Counted from the stretch's first letter, positions 31,901 to 42,203 are shown. The stretch: 64,000 bases of DNA from an uncultured Polaribacter sp. (GCA_938084845.1 CALKEB010000016.1:1-64000); one strand, 5' to 3'. The notes: generated from the letters alone by a model not told the origin. Numbers and translations: made by a program.

Positions 31901-34900
31901 TCTTAAAACGTCTTAAATCTACACTTATGTTTTTATAAATGGCTCTTGTTTTATTGGGTTCTAAATTAGTTACTTTTAAAGTAACAGATTGTTCATTTTG
32001 AAGTTGAACTGTAGTGCTTCCTTGTAAGCGTTCGCGCTCTATTCCTGGAGGCTGAATATAGCTTCCATTATTTTGTTCGATACTAACAACACCTACTTCA
32101 AAATTTTCTAATTCATCTTGTGTTAGGGCTCTGTCTGGATTTATATTTGGATCTATGGTTCTAGTATAACGTCTATAGTCTCCTCGCACTAGGTCTAACT
32201 CACCAAAACGAAGTACAACAGGCATTTTAAAGTTACTTAGATACATTCTAATAAAACGAATACTATTAAAATCTGTAATACCGTTAACAGGGGCTCCATT
32301 TCGAATAGGGACTCTAAATTGATACCACTTGGTTTCTTGAGTGTCTCCGTTTTCTAAAGTTACTGAGGTTGTTTTTTCATCAACAATAAAATTTCTGCCT
32401 TTCTGTAAGTTATTTCTATCCATAGAAATTTGATATTCAAAATAACTTTCTACGGTATTCATGGTTTGATCTCTATTGATGTCTTCTACGTCTGGATACG
32501 TCGTTGAAGAAGTAGGGTAAGTTTCTGGAGATTGATTTAACGTAGGTGAGTTTCCTTGTGTATTGTTAAAATCTTTGTATCTTCTTAGGATAGATGCATT
32601 ACTATTATCGAGTTGTCCTCCTCTAAAAAACTGAAAGTCATCTGCTGCAGGATCTGATAAATTGGTAAACTTTGAAGCAATATTAGGTAGGTTTTTTTCC
32701 TCGTCATTTGTTAAGCCGTCAAATCCTAAATCTTGATTTGTTCGGGCAGCATCTTCTTCACTAAATGCATAAATTATAGAGGGGTTTCTAGGAATATCTC
32801 CCCAAATTGTGCTGTTTACATTAACACCGTCAACTTTAGCTCCATCTTCTGGTAATCCATTCTCGAACATTTTACGATTGTCTTTAGTAATATCTTCTGA
32901 GATATTACCAAGATTGATATATAAATCTCCTATTTGGTTAGAAAGGTCATTTGGATTTATATTTTCAGGTAGTCCTTCTTCTTGGGTAATTGAATAGTTT
33001 TGGTATGGATCCATGATCCAAAACTGAATGTATTCAACATTTGCTTGGTCAAAATTATTTGTATTTAAAGGTCGCATAATTCCACCCCAATTTTCTTCTG
33101 GGTTTGGTAAAATGGCTTTATCTCCTTGTATTATTGCATTAGGATTATAATTGTAAGAACCTCTTTCTTCTGGAAAATAGGCTAAATCTAACGTTCTTAT
33201 TTGAGTATTTTGTGTAATATCAAATTGCTGATTTGGAAACAATTCGTTAAAATTAATTTGCCTTGTTTCTGCTCTAGATAGTTCGTCTGCATCAATACTT
33301 GGTGGTGTTTCACCAAATCCATAAAATATTTGATCAATACTATACCATGCTAATTTTCCTCTTTTGTAATTATAAGATAAGTCATTATTAGCACCATTAA
33401 ACCGATCATTAGATTGGTTTTTTGGGGTACTTGCCTCATACCAATCTAAAGCAGACAGTAAACTAATAGGTACTTGCGATGCTTCAAAATCATCGATATA
33501 CGATGTGGCTGCTCCTGTAACATCTATTCCACTTGGTGTGCCTGGTAACAAGTATGCCATATCTGCTCTAACAGAAATATTAGAAGCTACATCTGTATCT
33601 ACAAAAGGTAATTTATTTGCAAGTTTTGTAAAGTAAGGCACCTCTGAAGAAAAATCGACATTTAAACCCAGCATCGTATTGTTAATAGGTTCAGAGCCAA
33701 AATTTATTTTAGGGGTTAATGGCCTTTCCATTACATTTAAAACAGTTGCACCTAGCACAAAATTTTCAGAAAATTGATGTTCTACATCAATTCCCATAAA
33801 CGTTTTTCTTTGTTGGTTAAACACTGCATTATTTTCTGTAGATACACTTATTGGTGTTCCACTTGCTTGTAATCCAGGATCTATGATTTGAACACGACCT
33901 TGTAAATAATCTACAACAAAGTCTAAACCTTCTACCAGTTGTCTACCTCCAGCAGTAACAGTTACAGATCCTTGAGGCACATTAAATGCACCAATTGGAA
34001 TTCCACCAGCACTTTCTGATTTAAAATACCCTTTTAAAAAGTATTTGTCTTTTGCTTGAAAATTATTTTGGATATTAATTTTAGTATTTAAATACAGTTC
34101 TTTAAAAAGAAACTGTTCGTCTAAATTTTCATCTAAACCAATATCGTTTGGGTCGGATGGGTCTAGAATTAAATCATTCCCAAAGGGCTCAGGTTCTGGG
34201 AAAATAATATATCCGTTTGGCGAATTTACAGTGATACCTTCTACATAATCAAAAAATCCATCTGCAGTTCTAAATTGACTTTGGTCTAGTTGGTCTAAAT
34301 TTAAAACTTGTATTAAAGGTGTGTTAGGAATATTTGGTGTGTTCGCGTTTTGTAATATATTAGACGCTATCCCTGTTTGGTCATCTCTATATTGTATTTC
34401 AAATCTAAATCCGTCTCTACTTAAAGGATAGGCACCTAAAGCATAGATGTTTTTCATCATTAATCTCCACGTCGGAAATGCCTCTGTTTCATTTGTTGTC
34501 GGGTTTTGTCTTACGGTTTGTAAAACTTCTGAGCGTAATAACTTTACAGCTAAATTCTGAGGGGCTTGAACCCCATCATTTGAAAACTCTCCAACCTTAA
34601 ACGATTTTTCAGTACTTCCAGATACAGATCCTGCGACCGTATATTCGTATGCTACTGCTAAAACCTCTCCATCGTTTAAACGTCTATTTAAGGAAATATA
34701 CCCTAGTTGTGAGTTTAAAGTATATTCATTATTGGTTAGTTTTCTTGCATTTTCTAAAATAGAGTAGTCTGTACCTTGCTCCATTTGGAATTGCGTCTGC
34801 AGGGTATTATCTACCGAAGAAATGTCTCTAATTCCGTTTAAAGTAGTGGTGCTATAGATATTATTTGCTTCATTTTGAGGTAAATAATAAGTCTCTCCAT

Positions 34901-36065
34901 TGGTATTTATACCAACAGGGTTTAAAGGTTGTACTGTATTCTTATCGTCTACTAAATTTTTATAATCGGTATTTGGTTTATTTAATTCTCCAAGATCTGC
35001 TAGGGCAACAATACTTCTAAAATCGTCTGTTGTTGCGTTTCTGTTGGTAATCCAAACTTCAATTCTTGTAATGTTAACCTGACTACTTACTAATGGATAT
35101 TGTTTTAAAGAATTGGCATAGTTGTCTATAAAAAACTGTGACAAGAAAAAATGACGATCATTATCATAATCTGTGGTTCGTAACTCAAATTCTTGAATAG
35201 AGGCACCAGCCTCTGCAACAACTGTTTTACTTTCTGAGTTTTGTTGAGAAAACACACCAGTAATACTTGTTTTACCAAATTGTAATTTTGTTTTCAAACC
35301 AAATAGGCTTTGCGCCCCATTTATCAATGCATTTTTAATAGGCATAGAAACATTACCAGCCTCAATACCTTGTAATATGTCGTCTTCTGTTGGCTTATAA
35401 TCAACTTTAACTAAGTTTTGAAAATCGAAACTAGCATTGGTGTCATAATTAGCAGTAAACTCTAAACGTTCTCCTACTTTTGCTCTAATACTGGCATTGA
35501 TTTGTTGGTCGAAATCAAAGGTAAAACTACTTCTATTTTCTTCTGAAATCTGAGGATTTTCTGTGTTTTGATAAATAAAGCCTAGTTTTAGATTCAGGTT
35601 TCCAGTAGGTGTAAATTCAATTTTATTACCTCCAAAAATAGTTTCAAAAAATTTAGAATTTACATAATAACTTGGCAGTAATTCTTTTTGTGCTTCTGCA
35701 GACCCTTTCTTTTTACTATTGGTAGCACTTACTTTTTCTTTAAAATAGAGTAGCATATCTCTTTTTAATCGATATGCTTCATATTCTTTTTGGGTAAGGT
35801 AAATGGGTGTTTTTGTATAATAATCACCTATTTTTTCTAGAATTACATATTTATTCAATTCCTTATCAAATAACACCTCTTTTTTTGCTAAATCGTCTAA
35901 GAAAAGTCCACCCTTTTGAGTGTGATTAAAATTATACTTTAATTGTAAGGTGTCTTTTTTTATCGCTAAAGAATCTTTTCTAGAGGTATTTTGTCCTTGT
36001 AATGAAAAATTTATTACAAGGGTAAATAATAGAAATAAAGTTATGTTTTTGAATAACTTAATCAA
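28938..36065 (-). CDS. sprA: Type IX secretion outer membrane translocon protein SprA (Sov)
   Basis: A 2375-residue protein with a signal peptide (about 1-24, ending LQGQN) and the length expected of SprA (about 2300-2500). SprA forms the giant beta-barrel through which T9SS cargo crosses the outer membrane. Recognisable stretches include YLTQKEYEAYRLKRDMLLYF near the start, AQSLFGLKTKLQFGKTSITG, the SprA_N-type repeats, and many aromatic alternating strands to the end FYYNHQTSKYAISTTFPRQ. The start codon is four bases from the ruvA stop, so the genes are cotranscribed. Two predicted T9SS cargo genes lie at 49337 and 53042. Confidence 0.96.
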   Translation of the reverse strand: MIKLFKNITLFLLFTLVINFSLQGQNTSRKDSLAIKKDTLQLKYNFNHTQKGGLFLDDLAKKEVLFDKELNKYVILEKIGDYYTKTPIYLTQKEYEAYRLKRDMLLYFKEKVSATNSKKKGSAEAQKELLPSYYVNSKFFETIFGGNKIEFTPTGNLNLKLGFIYQNTENPQISEENRSSFTFDFDQQINASIRAKVGERLEFTANYDTNASFDFQNLVKVDYKPTEDDILQGIEAGNVSMPIKNALINGAQSLFGLKTKLQFGKTSITGVFSQQNSESKTVVAEAGASIQEFELRTTDYDNDRHFFLSQFFIDNYANSLKQYPLVSSQVNITRIEVWITNRNATTDDFRSIVALADLGELNKPNTDYKNLVDDKNTVQPLNPVGINTNGETYYLPQNEANNIYSTTTLNGIRDISSVDNTLQTQFQMEQGTDYSILENARKLTNNEYTLNSQLGYISLNRRLNDGEVLAVAYEYTVAGSVSGSTEKSFKVGEFSNDGVQAPQNLAVKLLRSEVLQTVRQNPTTNETEAFPTWRLMMKNIYALGAYPLSRDGFRFEIQYRDDQTGIASNILQNANTPNIPNTPLIQVLNLDQLDQSQFRTADGFFDYVEGITVNSPNGYIIFPEPEPFGNDLILDPSDPNDIGLDENLDEQFLFKELYLNTKINIQNNFQAKDKYFLKGYFKSESAGGIPIGAFNVPQGSVTVTAGGRQLVEGLDFVVDYLQGRVQIIDPGLQASGTPISVSTENNAVFNQQRKTFMGIDVEHQFSENFVLGATVLNVMERPLTPKINFGSEPINNTMLGLNVDFSSEVPYFTKLANKLPFVDTDVASNISVRADMAYLLPGTPSGIDVTGAATSYIDDFEASQVPISLLSALDWYEASTPKNQSNDRFNGANNDLSYNYKRGKLAWYSIDQIFYGFGETPPSIDADELSRAETRQINFNELFPNQQFDITQNTQIRTLDLAYFPEERGSYNYNPNAIIQGDKAILPNPEENWGGIMRPLNTNNFDQANVEYIQFWIMDPYQNYSITQEEGLPENINPNDLSNQIGDLYINLGNISEDITKDNRKMFENGLPEDGAKVDGVNVNSTIWGDIPRNPSIIYAFSEEDAARTNQDLGFDGLTNDEEKNLPNIASKFTNLSDPAADDFQFFRGGQLDNSNASILRRYKDFNNTQGNSPTLNQSPETYPTSSTTYPDVEDINRDQTMNTVESYFEYQISMDRNNLQKGRNFIVDEKTTSVTLENGDTQETKWYQFRVPIRNGAPVNGITDFNSIRFIRMYLSNFKMPVVLRFGELDLVRGDYRRYTRTIDPNINPDRALTQDELENFEVGVVSIEQNNGSYIQPPGIERERLQGSTTVQLQNEQSVTLKVTNLEPNKTRAIYKNISVDLRRFKNLKMFMHLEGDEGFAGILRLGTDLNDNYYEVALPLTVSSGGNSQLDIWPEANNLDALLETFGKVKLERDAIGAPINQLYTSTTQTTEVPYSISVKGNPTSAQIRTILLGLKNISNVNRSGEIWFNELRAAGFDNDAGWAAVLNADANFADVANVSVSGSIQTIGFGNVEDRVSQRSLDETKEYDVSTSVNLGKVITPEKWGIQVPMTYSVGEKFIDPKFDPQYQDVLLEDAISQNPNSEFSRDYTKRTSISFVNVKKNRNPNSTRKPRFYDIENIAVSYAHNKEFHRDYNIEKYINENVTASATYNYKFNATPIELFKNSEKFKSKYWRFIKDLNINPVPSIIALNSRINRSYNEQQSRNLVAGLSAQPELVQRRFLFDWDYTIGFNLTKSLVLNFNATNNYIYDAFGSGEELQIFDNFFNTGNPNQYRQKLNGTYQLPLDKFPFLNFIKADYGYTADFDWQVQSQDQTIATQIGNVIQNANTHNFNTTFSFDKWYKKLGFEKLLLTKQQRKLAKENKNARIRPKKNLPTGKKVLKLSWDILTAVKQAKISYSENNGQYLQGYEEGIGFLGGAPTSFAFGSQVDIRNKALTNGWLVAPRALVDDPNTPIDDSAFYNKTYSKTHYNKLDYTFTLKPIRDLNIDVRGNKIKTSDLSQQLDVVADGSENGFIDFGIDAFESGNFSTSYSMFTTAFTDGNVLFERMKSYRSTVSTRFANENPDANPDGFGENSQQVLLPAFLAAYSGKDPNTIQTGLFRNIPIPNWTLRYNGLMKLKWFKKNFSTFIISHGYRSSYTLSSFTNNLRYKDATKFTNVNAAGNFEAEKLVGAATLVDEFSPLIKVDMKMKNSFSLRGEVKRDRTLTMNFNNSTLTDIAGTEYIFGLGYVFKDVKMNTRFTGKKTTLKGDINLRADVSLRDNLTQIRYIDEDNNQISGGQRLFSIKFVADYRLSSSLTASFYYNHQTSKYAISTTFPRQAINGGINIIYNLGGN

Positions 36066-36069
36066 TGGC

Positions 36070-36651
36070 TTATAAGTTTTTTAATGCGAGTTTTATTATA
36101 CTTTCAACAGAAGCATCTGGATTAACTTTTAAAACAGAAGTTACTACTTTGTCAGATTGTTTTCTATTAAAACCTAACACCTCTAATGCAGATAACGCTT
36201 CATCTTTGTTTGTATTGTTCGATCCAATAAAATCTTCACTTAGCGTAAATGTTTTTAAAATTTTATCTTTTAAATCTACAATAACACGTTGTGCAGTTTT
36301 AGCTCCAATACCTTTTACAGATTGGATTACTGCAACATTTTCTGAGGCGATAGCTTGTTGTATTTCTTCTGATGTCATAGAAGAACACATTGTTCTTGCA
36401 ATGCTTGGCCCAACTCCAGAAACAGAAATTAATAGTTTAAAAACTTCCCTTTCAATTTTGCTTATAAAACCAAACAACGTATGTGCATCTTCTCTAATAG
36501 ACAAATGAGTATATAAAATTACATTCTCTTGGTCTGGTAGGTTAGAAAATGTATTTAAAGAAATATGTAATAAATACCCAACACCATTACAATCTACAAC
36601 AACTTCTGTAGGGCTTTTCTCTACTAATCTTCCTCTGATTTGAGTAATCAT
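36070..36651 (-). CDS. ruvA: Holliday junction branch migration protein RuvA
   Basis: A 193-residue protein with the three RuvA domains: the OB-fold (about 1-62, MITQIRGRLVEKSPTEVVVD), helix-hairpin-helix pair (GVGPSIARTM at about 77-86, and VKGIGAKTAQRVIVDLKDK) and the C-terminal three-helix domain that contacts RuvB (ALSALEVLGFNRKQSDKVV). RuvA binds Holliday junctions and loads the RuvB motor. ruvB is not adjacent. It starts 11 bases after maeB. Confidence 0.96.
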   Translation of the reverse strand: MITQIRGRLVEKSPTEVVVDCNGVGYLLHISLNTFSNLPDQENVILYTHLSIREDAHTLFGFISKIEREVFKLLISVSGVGPSIARTMCSSMTSEEIQQAIASENVAVIQSVKGIGAKTAQRVIVDLKDKILKTFTLSEDFIGSNNTNKDEALSALEVLGFNRKQSDKVVTSVLKVNPDASVESIIKLALKNL

Positions 36652-36662
36652 AAATTAATTTT

Positions 36663-38936
36663 TTATTTTTTTTCTCTTTGTTGTGCATCTACACAAGCTA
36701 AAGCTGCCATATTTACTATTTCGTCTACACTAGCCCCTAACTGAACAATGTGTGCGGCTTTACTTAGTCCTAAAATTACAGGTCCAATAGATTCTGCACC
36801 TTGAGTTTCTTTTAAAAGTTTATAGGTAATGTTTGCAGATTCTAAATTTGGAAAAATTAAAACATTTACTTTTTTGCCATTCAGTTTAGAAAAAGGAAAC
36901 TCTTTAGCTAGCATTTCTGGATTTAAAGCAAAATCTGCCTGAATTTCTCCATCTACAACAGCATTAGGAAAGTTACGATGTATATAAGAAACGGCTTCTC
37001 TAATTTTTTGAGATGATTCACTTTTAGTAGAACCAAAGTTCGAAAAAGACAACATGGCTGTGTTTGGTTTCATTCCAAACATCTTTACCAAATTAGAGGT
37101 CATTTGAGAAATTTTAACGAGATCTTTTGCAGTCGGGTTTATATTTATTGTGGTATCTGCTAAAAATAGTGGCCCTTGTTTGGTAAGCATTAAATTACAA
37201 GCAGCTACTTTAGAGGTCCCATGATCTCTTGGAATAGACTCTAAAATGGGTCTAACTGCTGTTGGGTAAGGTCTAGAGTAACCTGTAATTAACGCATCTG
37301 CCTCTCCAACATTAACCATCATTGAAGCAAAGTAATTGCGTTCACGCATTAATTTTTTTGCCTCGTTTAACGTTCTTCCTTTTCGTTGTCTAGACTCCCA
37401 ATAGGCTAACCCAAAACGTTCTCTTCTTTCTAATTCTTCATCTGTCTTTGGATCAAAAATTAGCACTTCATCTGTAAAACCAATTTCTTCTTTTAGCTCA
37501 AGGATTACCTCTTTTCTTCCTAACAAAATTGGGATTCCTAACCTTTCTTCATGTATTCTTTGGGCAGCTTTTAAAACATCTAAATGATCTGCCTCTGCAA
37601 ATACAATTCGTTTTTTATTTCTTTTCGCCCTATTGTGAATTTGTCTAATTTCTTTACTTCCAGATCCTGAACGCTCCATAAGTTCTTCTCTATAAGCATC
37701 CCAGTCTGTGATAGGTTGCAGCGCAACTCCAGATTCTATGGCAGCTTTAGCTACAGCTGGTGGAATTTCATAGATTAATCTAGGATCAAAAGGTTTAGGA
37801 ATTATATATTCTTTTCCGAAGTTTAGGCTTACCTCATCATATACAATATTTACTTGTTCAGGAACCGATTTTTTTGCCAAATCAGCCAAGGCATGAACAG
37901 CAGCTAGTTTCATAGCTTCATTAATTTTTGTAGCTCTTACATCTAATGCACCTCTAAAAATAAAAGGAAAACCAAGAACGTTATTTACTTGATTAGGATG
38001 ATCAGACCTACCTGTTGCCATAATAATATCTTCTCTTGTAGCAATTGCTATGTCGTATTCAATTTCTGGAACAGGATTTGCCATCGCAAAAACGATTGGG
38101 TTCTTAGCCATAGACAAAAGCATTTTAGGAGAAACAATGTTTCCCGTAGAAAGGCCTATAAATACATCTGCGTTTTGCATTGCTTCTTCTAATGTGTGTA
38201 AATCTAAAGACGTTGCAAATTCAGCTTTTTGAGTTGTTAAGTTATCTCTGTCTTTTCTAATAACACCTTTACTATCACACATTATAATATTTTCTCTTAC
38301 TGCACCTAATTCTAAATAGAGGCGAGTACAAGAAATAGCAGCAGCACCTGCACCATTGACAATTATTCTTAATTTAGAAATATCTTTTTCTGAAATTTCT
38401 ACAGCATTTTTTAAGGCAGCAGCTGAAATAATTGCAGTTCCATGTTGATCGTCATGCATAACAGGAATGTCTAATTCCTCTTTTAAACGAGTTTCAATTT
38501 CAAAGGCTTCTGGAGCCTTTATGTCTTCTAAATTAATACCACCAAATGTTGGAGCAATTGCTTTTACAGTTTCAATAAACTTTTCGACATCTGTAGCATC
38601 TACTTCAATATCAAAAACATCTATATCTGCAAATATTTTAAAGAGTAACCCTTTACCTTCCATTACAGGTTTTGAGGCTTCAGGCCCAATATCTCCTAAA
38701 CCTAAAACTGCTGTTCCGTTAGAAATTACGGCTACTAAATTACCTTTTGAGGTGTACTTGTAACTATTATTTTTGTCTTTTGCAATTTCTAAACAAGGCT
38801 CTGCAACTCCAGGAGAGTATGCTAAAGCTAAGTCATGTTGTGTTGCATATTTTTTTGTAGGAACAACCTCAATTTTACCAGGTTTTGGTTTTGCATGATA
38901 CAATAAGGCTTCGTGTCTTTTTCGTGAATTGCTCAT
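36663..38936 (-). CDS. maeB: NADP-dependent malic enzyme with phosphotransacetylase-like domain
   Basis: A 757-residue two-part protein. The first 430 residues are malic enzyme, with [30 protein letters not shown] and the NAD(P)-binding [19 protein letters not shown], converting malate to pyruvate and CO2. The rest resembles phosphate acetyltransferase ([19 protein letters not shown], and [15 protein letters not shown] text). In MaeB-type enzymes this domain is regulatory, responding to acetyl-CoA, and is generally inactive as a transacetylase. It is first in the minus-strand operon, with a -7 element upstream. Confidence 0.94.
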   Translation of the reverse strand: MSNSRKRHEALLYHAKPKPGKIEVVPTKKYATQHDLALAYSPGVAEPCLEIAKDKNNSYKYTSKGNLVAVISNGTAVLGLGDIGPEASKPVMEGKGLLFKIFADIDVFDIEVDATDVEKFIETVKAIAPTFGGINLEDIKAPEAFEIETRLKEELDIPVMHDDQHGTAIISAAALKNAVEISEKDISKLRIIVNGAGAAAISCTRLYLELGAVRENIIMCDSKGVIRKDRDNLTTQKAEFATSLDLHTLEEAMQNADVFIGLSTGNIVSPKMLLSMAKNPIVFAMANPVPEIEYDIAIATREDIIMATGRSDHPNQVNNVLGFPFIFRGALDVRATKINEAMKLAAVHALADLAKKSVPEQVNIVYDEVSLNFGKEYIIPKPFDPRLIYEIPPAVAKAAIESGVALQPITDWDAYREELMERSGSGSKEIRQIHNRAKRNKKRIVFAEADHLDVLKAAQRIHEERLGIPILLGRKEVILELKEEIGFTDEVLIFDPKTDEELERRERFGLAYWESRQRKGRTLNEAKKLMRERNYFASMMVNVGEADALITGYSRPYPTAVRPILESIPRDHGTSKVAACNLMLTKQGPLFLADTTININPTAKDLVKISQMTSNLVKMFGMKPNTAMLSFSNFGSTKSESSQKIREAVSYIHRNFPNAVVDGEIQADFALNPEMLAKEFPFSKLNGKKVNVLIFPNLESANITYKLLKETQGAESIGPVILGLSKAAHIVQLGASVDEIVNMAALACVDAQQREKK

Positions 38937-38963
38937 AAATACGTATTTCCTTGTTTAAGTATA

Positions 38964-38971
38964 CAAATATA
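38964..38971 (-). promoter_or_regulatory. -7 promoter element for the maeB operon
   Basis: The minus strand reads TATATTTG, matching TAnnTTTG, 27 bases before the maeB ATG. A standard -33 TTG is not seen. It would drive the whole maeB-to-tonB operon. The gap 38937-39177 is a divergent promoter region. Confidence 0.5.
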
Positions 38972-39146
38972 TACTTTTCGATGTAAGAGTAGTAAATTGT
39001 TTTCTATTCTTTTTAGTAACGAAAAAAAATAAAAAGTATTTTTTAAAATTCTAGAAAACAAGCTCCTAGATGAGTGTCTATTTTTATGAAGTGATTAAAT
39101 TATTTTGGTTTAACATTTTATAAAGATTATTTTGTAACATAATTTT

Positions 39147-39154
39147 TATGTTTG
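39147..39154 (+). promoter_or_regulatory. -7 promoter element for the DUF5686 gene
   Basis: TATGTTTG matches TAnnTTTG and ends 23 bases before the ATG at 39178. TTTG at 39131-39134 is only 12 bases upstream, too close for a standard -33 box. Confidence 0.5.
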
Positions 39155-39177
39155 CGTCTATAGAATAAAATATACGA

Positions 39178-41652
39178 ATGAAAAGAATTTTCTTTTTCTT
39201 GTTTTTAGGTGTTTTTAGTTTGAGTAAAGCTCAAGTTAAAGGGGTTGTAAAAGATAGTAACGGTTCGCCACTTTCTTTTGTAAGTATATATCTCGATAAA
39301 ACAGTTAATGGAACTACTTCTAATGAAAATGGGGTTTATGAGTTGCCTGTAAAATCAATAGGAAAATATACCATTATTTATCAAACATTAGGATATAAAA
39401 CTGTAAAGAAAAATATAAACATTAAAAATTTGCCTTTCTTTTTGGATGTTGTTTTAGAAGAAGAAAGTGTCTTATTAAATGAAATTTCTATTGCTTCTAA
39501 AGAAAACCCTGCGAATGAAATTATTAGGAATGCAATAGCTAGTAAAGAAAAAAATACAGATAAATATGCAAACTTTACAGCAAAGTTTTATTCAAGAGGA
39601 CTCACCAGAATAGAGGAGGCGCCAGAAAGTTTTCTTGGTCAAAGTACTGGAGATTTTGGAGGAGGTTTAGATAGTCTAAGAAGTGGAATTATATACTTAT
39701 CCGAGACTTTTTCTAATATTTCTTTTCAAAAAAAACCAAAAAGATTTAAAGAAAAAATAATTGCCTCTAAAGTTTCTGGAGAAGACAATGGAGTAAGTTT
39801 TAACAGAGCTGAAGACTCTAATATTAACCTTTATGAAAATAGTATTGCTGTTTTTAACGATTTAATTTCACCAATTTCAACAAATGCATTTGGATATTAT
39901 ACGTTTACATTAGAGGGTAGTTTTTACGATGCAAATAGTCGATTGATTAATAAGATAAAAGTAATTCCTAAAAGAGAAAACGATAGAGTTTTTAAAGGGT
40001 ATATATATATTGTAGAAGACGACTGGGCAATTTATGGTTGCGATTTATCTACCTCTGGTCTGCAAGTAAATTTACCTTTTGTAAACGCTTTAGGTTTAAA
40101 ACAGGGGTATGCTTATTCAGATACTGTAAATGCATGGGTTTTAATAAGCCAGTCTATAGCTTTTGATATTTCAATTTTTGGATTTAAACCAAAGGGGAAG
40201 TTTTCTTACGTGTATTCTGATTATGATTTTTCTCCAAATTTTACAGAAACAACTTTTTCTAATGAGGTATTAACTTTTGAAGAAAATGCGACTCAAAAAG
40301 ATACTATTTTTTGGAATCGATTAAGACCAGTGGCACTCACTAAAGAAGAGATAAACGATTATAAAGTAAAGGATAGTATTAAAGTAGTCCGAAAATCAAA
40401 AAAATATTTAGACTCATTAGATGTTAAAAATAATAAGTTCAAATGGACTAATACTTTACTGGGCTACACGTATAATAACTCTTACAAAAATAAAAGTTTT
40501 TCTTTTAGTGGCCCTTTGTTAAATGTTAGTTTTAATACCGTTCAAGGGTTAACTACCTCTATGAGGTTTAATTATTTTGAGCAACTAAATAATAAAGGAA
40601 AATGGTGGAATGCGTCAACAACACTTAATTATGGTTTTTCAGAACAAAAATTAAGGCCTGTGATTTCATTGTCGAAAAAATGGAACAATCTATCTAAACC
40701 AAGGCTAACAATTTCAGGAGGAATCACTACAGCTCAATTCAATGGTAGAAATCCAATCAAACCTTTAGATAATTTAATTCGTACGTTAACAAGAAGGCTT
40801 AACTACATGAAAATTTATGAAAAAGAATTTGTGAAAATTGACTACAATGAAGAGATTTTTAATGGGGTTTATTTTTCGTCTTCTTTAGAGTATACCAACA
40901 GAAAACCACTTTTTAATACTACAAATTATTCATTTGCAAGACAGAGTAGAAACCTTCCTTATACTTCGAACAACCCTTTAGAGCCTCAGAATTTTACCAA
41001 TTCTGTATTTACAGCGCATAAAATTGCAATATTAAACCTAGGGACAACTTTTGTTTTTGGGCAAAAATACCTCTCTTACCCAAATAGAAAAGTAAATGTA
41101 GGAGGTAGAGATTTTCCTATTATCAGACTTAATTACAGAAAAACTTTTGGTGCAGAGAATCCAGCATTTAATTCAGCATTATTTACAGCTAGTGTAACTC
41201 AAGATATTAATGTAGGTAATTATGGGAAGTTTTTTTATTACATAAGAGGAGGTGCTTTTTTACAACAAAAAAACATTGCCTTTATGGATAATTTACAGGT
41301 AAAAGGAAATCAGATGTTTATTGTCACTGACAGTAATCGAAAAAATAATTTTGGATTATTAGAATACTATAGGTTTTTTACAAACGATAAATATGCAGAA
41401 GCGCATGTTACACATAATTTTAAAGGAGCTATCTTAGCAAAAATACCAGTATTGAATACGCTCAATTACCACCTAATAACAAGTGCTAAGACCATGTATA
41501 TGGCAAATACCAAACAGTATTCTGAACTTTCTGTGGGTATGGATAATATTGGTTTTGGGAAATGGCGCTTTTTAAGAGTAGATTATATTAAATCGTTTCA
41601 TGATGGGGTTCAAAATGATGGCTTCCTTTTAGGGATGCACCTTTCTTTCTAA
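39178..41652 (+). CDS. DUF5686 family outer membrane protein with carboxypeptidase-regulatory-like domain
   Basis: An 824-residue protein with a signal peptide (about 1-18, ending SKAQ) and a CarboxypepD_reg-like beta-sandwich (about 19-105: VKGVVKDSNGSPLSFVSIYL and TTSNENGVYELPVKSIGKYT). This is followed by a long DUF5686 region with aromatic, strand-rich sequence to a C-terminal phenylalanine, as in outer-membrane barrels. It resembles TonB-dependent receptors in its front domain but has no plug domain. The function is unknown; a surface or transport role is inferred. The MoaD-like gene follows after 12 bases. Confidence 0.85.
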   Translation: MKRIFFFLFLGVFSLSKAQVKGVVKDSNGSPLSFVSIYLDKTVNGTTSNENGVYELPVKSIGKYTIIYQTLGYKTVKKNINIKNLPFFLDVVLEEESVLLNEISIASKENPANEIIRNAIASKEKNTDKYANFTAKFYSRGLTRIEEAPESFLGQSTGDFGGGLDSLRSGIIYLSETFSNISFQKKPKRFKEKIIASKVSGEDNGVSFNRAEDSNINLYENSIAVFNDLISPISTNAFGYYTFTLEGSFYDANSRLINKIKVIPKRENDRVFKGYIYIVEDDWAIYGCDLSTSGLQVNLPFVNALGLKQGYAYSDTVNAWVLISQSIAFDISIFGFKPKGKFSYVYSDYDFSPNFTETTFSNEVLTFEENATQKDTIFWNRLRPVALTKEEINDYKVKDSIKVVRKSKKYLDSLDVKNNKFKWTNTLLGYTYNNSYKNKSFSFSGPLLNVSFNTVQGLTTSMRFNYFEQLNNKGKWWNASTTLNYGFSEQKLRPVISLSKKWNNLSKPRLTISGGITTAQFNGRNPIKPLDNLIRTLTRRLNYMKIYEKEFVKIDYNEEIFNGVYFSSSLEYTNRKPLFNTTNYSFARQSRNLPYTSNNPLEPQNFTNSVFTAHKIAILNLGTTFVFGQKYLSYPNRKVNVGGRDFPIIRLNYRKTFGAENPAFNSALFTASVTQDINVGNYGKFFYYIRGGAFLQQKNIAFMDNLQVKGNQMFIVTDSNRKNNFGLLEYYRFFTNDKYAEAHVTHNFKGAILAKIPVLNTLNYHLITSAKTMYMANTKQYSELSVGMDNIGFGKWRFLRVDYIKSFHDGVQNDGFLLGMHLSF

Positions 41653-41664
41653 TATTTTTATAAA

Positions 41665-41907
41665 ATGGTTATAAAAACACTTTTTTTTGGAATTGCAACA
41701 GACTTCGTAAATACTTCAGAAACTACCCTACGTATCGAAGAACGAACTACTGTTGCGGATTTTAAAATTATTTTAAAAAATACTTACCCATCTTTAGCAA
41801 AAATAAATTCTTACGCAATAGCCGTGAACGAGATTTATGCAGAAGATTCGTTGCAGTTAAAATCAGGAGATGTCTTGGCAGTAATACCTCCTGTAAGTGG
41901 AGGGTAA
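41665..41907 (+). CDS. MoaD/ThiS family sulfur-carrier protein
   Basis: An 80-residue beta-grasp protein ending in PPVSGG. The C-terminal diglycine is the site that is adenylated and thiocarboxylated in MoaD. The middle ERTTVADFKIILKNTYPSLA and AVNEIYAEDSLQLKSGDVLAVIPP fit the family. With MoaE it would form molybdopterin synthase. MoaE lies about 355 bases downstream on the same strand, with an opposite-strand gene between. Its stop codon directly abuts the stop of that gene. Confidence 0.87.
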   Translation: MVIKTLFFGIATDFVNTSETTLRIEERTTVADFKIILKNTYPSLAKINSYAIAVNEIYAEDSLQLKSGDVLAVIPPVSGG

Positions 41908-42180
41908 TTACCTTAGGTATTTTTTATCCACATAAAAAGTGCCAAAAGGAACAATCGCACAAATAAGTACGATGATTATGCTTTTTAAATTCCACTTCAT
42001 TTGTTTCTGAATTACGATCGCAAAAACAACATAAAGCATAAATAAAATTCCATGAGGCATGCCCAATAGCTTTACATAAGAGCTGTCTCCTTGAGTATAT
42101 TTAATAGGAGTTGCAATAAACAGTAAAAGCAAATAAGAGACCCCTTCTAAAAAGCTAATTATTCTAAATATATTTATCAT
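41908..42180 (-). CDS. DUF3817 family small membrane protein
   Basis: A 90-residue membrane protein with three helices (about 5-24, 40-57, 67-84). FRIISFLEGVSYLLLLFIATPIKY and GMPHGILFMLYVVFAI are the DUF3817 (YdzA-like) signatures. The function is unknown. It is inserted between moaD-like and moaE on the opposite strand, with its stop abutting that of the MoaD-like gene and a -7 element of its own upstream. Confidence 0.88.
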   Translation of the reverse strand: MINIFRIISFLEGVSYLLLLFIATPIKYTQGDSSYVKLLGMPHGILFMLYVVFAIVIQKQMKWNLKSIIIVLICAIVPFGTFYVDKKYLR

Positions 42181-42203
42181 TTTAAGTAATTTGTATTTAA
42201 AAA

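Noticed and set aside
36065-36508. 147-residue plus-strand open frame over ruvA
   Set aside because: It is the antisense shadow of ruvA, whose protein matches the family along its full length; the antisense product matches nothing.
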